From positions 1-32,038 of the forward strand of contig JAWQRM010000078.1 of assembly GCA_033557675.1 (NCBI GenBank): a stretch of 32,038 nt of DNA, in the 5' to 3' direction. The position numbers and the translations under genes are program-made. Shown here piece by piece: positions 31,785-32,038 of the stretch (its first letter is position 1; the number at the start of each line of letters is the position of its first letter). Under the pieces are notes generated by a model. That model saw only the letters and a program-made list of their open reading frames with translations, did no database searches and was not told the DNA's origin. Origin of the DNA: Coptodactyla brooksi. Taxonomy: Eukaryota > Arthropoda > Insecta > Coleoptera > Scarabaeidae.

Positions 31785-32038
31785 TTAAACCCAGTCTATC
31801 AAGCTATACAAAGGGCTAATCGGTATTGGCCCTCTGTCTTTATTAAGTCTATTCCTACATTTAACAATTTCTATGCTTTCAAATGCAACCAGCAACTTAT
31901 TGTTGGATACATCTCTAAGCAGTTTTCTACACTTATCCTGTGGTTGCTGTTGAAAGCTTGTTCGGCACGACCATATTTTATGTGAGCCATGCGCTCTTTA
32001 AACCTTGTTTTGATTGACCTTCTAGTTTTCCCAACATA
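31785..32038 (-). pseudogene. Second GIY-YIG element tail, frameshifted, cut by window edge
   Basis: On the minus strand from the right edge the reading is YVGKTRRSIKTRFKERMAHI, then KYGRAEQ, followed after a frameshift near 31930 by RKLLRDVSNNKLLVAFESIE and IVKCRNRLNKDRGPIPISPL, then YSLIDWV and TAA at 31787-31785. The YVGKTRRSxKTRFKE block is the second half of a GIY-YIG nuclease, as in the C-terminus of Penelope-like retroelements. It differs clearly from the copy at 25.7 kb (YIGETGRS, and a much shorter tail), so it is another family. The first half lies beyond the window. Confidence 0.8.

Larger units (their letters stand above)
24166..32038 (-). other. Upstream intron or 5' region, transposon-rich
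   Basis: The exon ending at 24165 starts in mid-domain, so a further upstream exon must exist. I find none with Ig features up to the right edge, which makes this an intron of at least 7.9 kb. It is filled with remnants of Penelope-like, piggyBac-like and SINE-like elements, listed separately. The orientation is given for the gene being interrupted. Confidence 0.6.

Overview
This is an AT-rich eukaryotic window, almost certainly from an insect. It has compact 52-80 bp GT-AG introns beside introns of more than 5 kb, a giant immunoglobulin-repeat muscle-type gene, and decayed Penelope-like and piggyBac-like elements. A beetle or similar holometabolous insect fits, but the order is an inference. 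No complete gene lies inside the window.

The left 24 kb is one gene on the minus strand, so it reads from high to low coordinates. I placed nine exons from splice signals and reading-phase agreement: 24165-23871, 18556-18376, 18319-18016, 17963-17872, 17811-17590, 17533-16767, 16714-16357, 16293-6496 and 6415-102. All eight junctions keep frame. If the last exon ends at the TAA at 102-104, this part encodes about 6109 residues. The amino-terminal third of the locus encodes about seven Ig domains (one incomplete). These are followed by about 5400 residues encoded by two huge exons (9.8 and 6.3 kb). Those residues are mostly leucine-rich and helical with recurring 'P-L/I-x-x-L/I' motifs, interrupted by PEVK-like E/K/V/P-rich tracts and two tandem-repeat blocks. 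The architecture fits the titin/unc-89(obscurin)/stretchin group of giant sarcomeric proteins. I cannot name the orthologue from sequence alone. The promoter, first exons and any kinase, SH3 or FN3 domains are outside the window or absent.

The 5.3 kb intron at 18557-23870 holds palindromes, simple repeats, a duplicated short TIR-like unit and one piggyBac-like end. Upstream of the first exon, 24166-32038 has no further Ig exon that I can see. It holds a transposon graveyard: a Penelope-like remnant (GIY-YIG endonuclease tail) between inverted terminal repeats, each with a hammerhead-ribozyme-like core; an outer inverted pair of another repeat whose right copy lies next to a tRNA-like Pol III promoter; a broken piggyBac transposase; and a second, different GIY-YIG tail running off the right edge.

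The points most worth checking are the paired-motif helical architecture of the giant exons, the two compensated hammerhead-like motifs, and the extreme left edge. There, the plus strand suddenly reads like sense coding sequence of the same protein style, which suggests an inverted exon copy or an assembly join.
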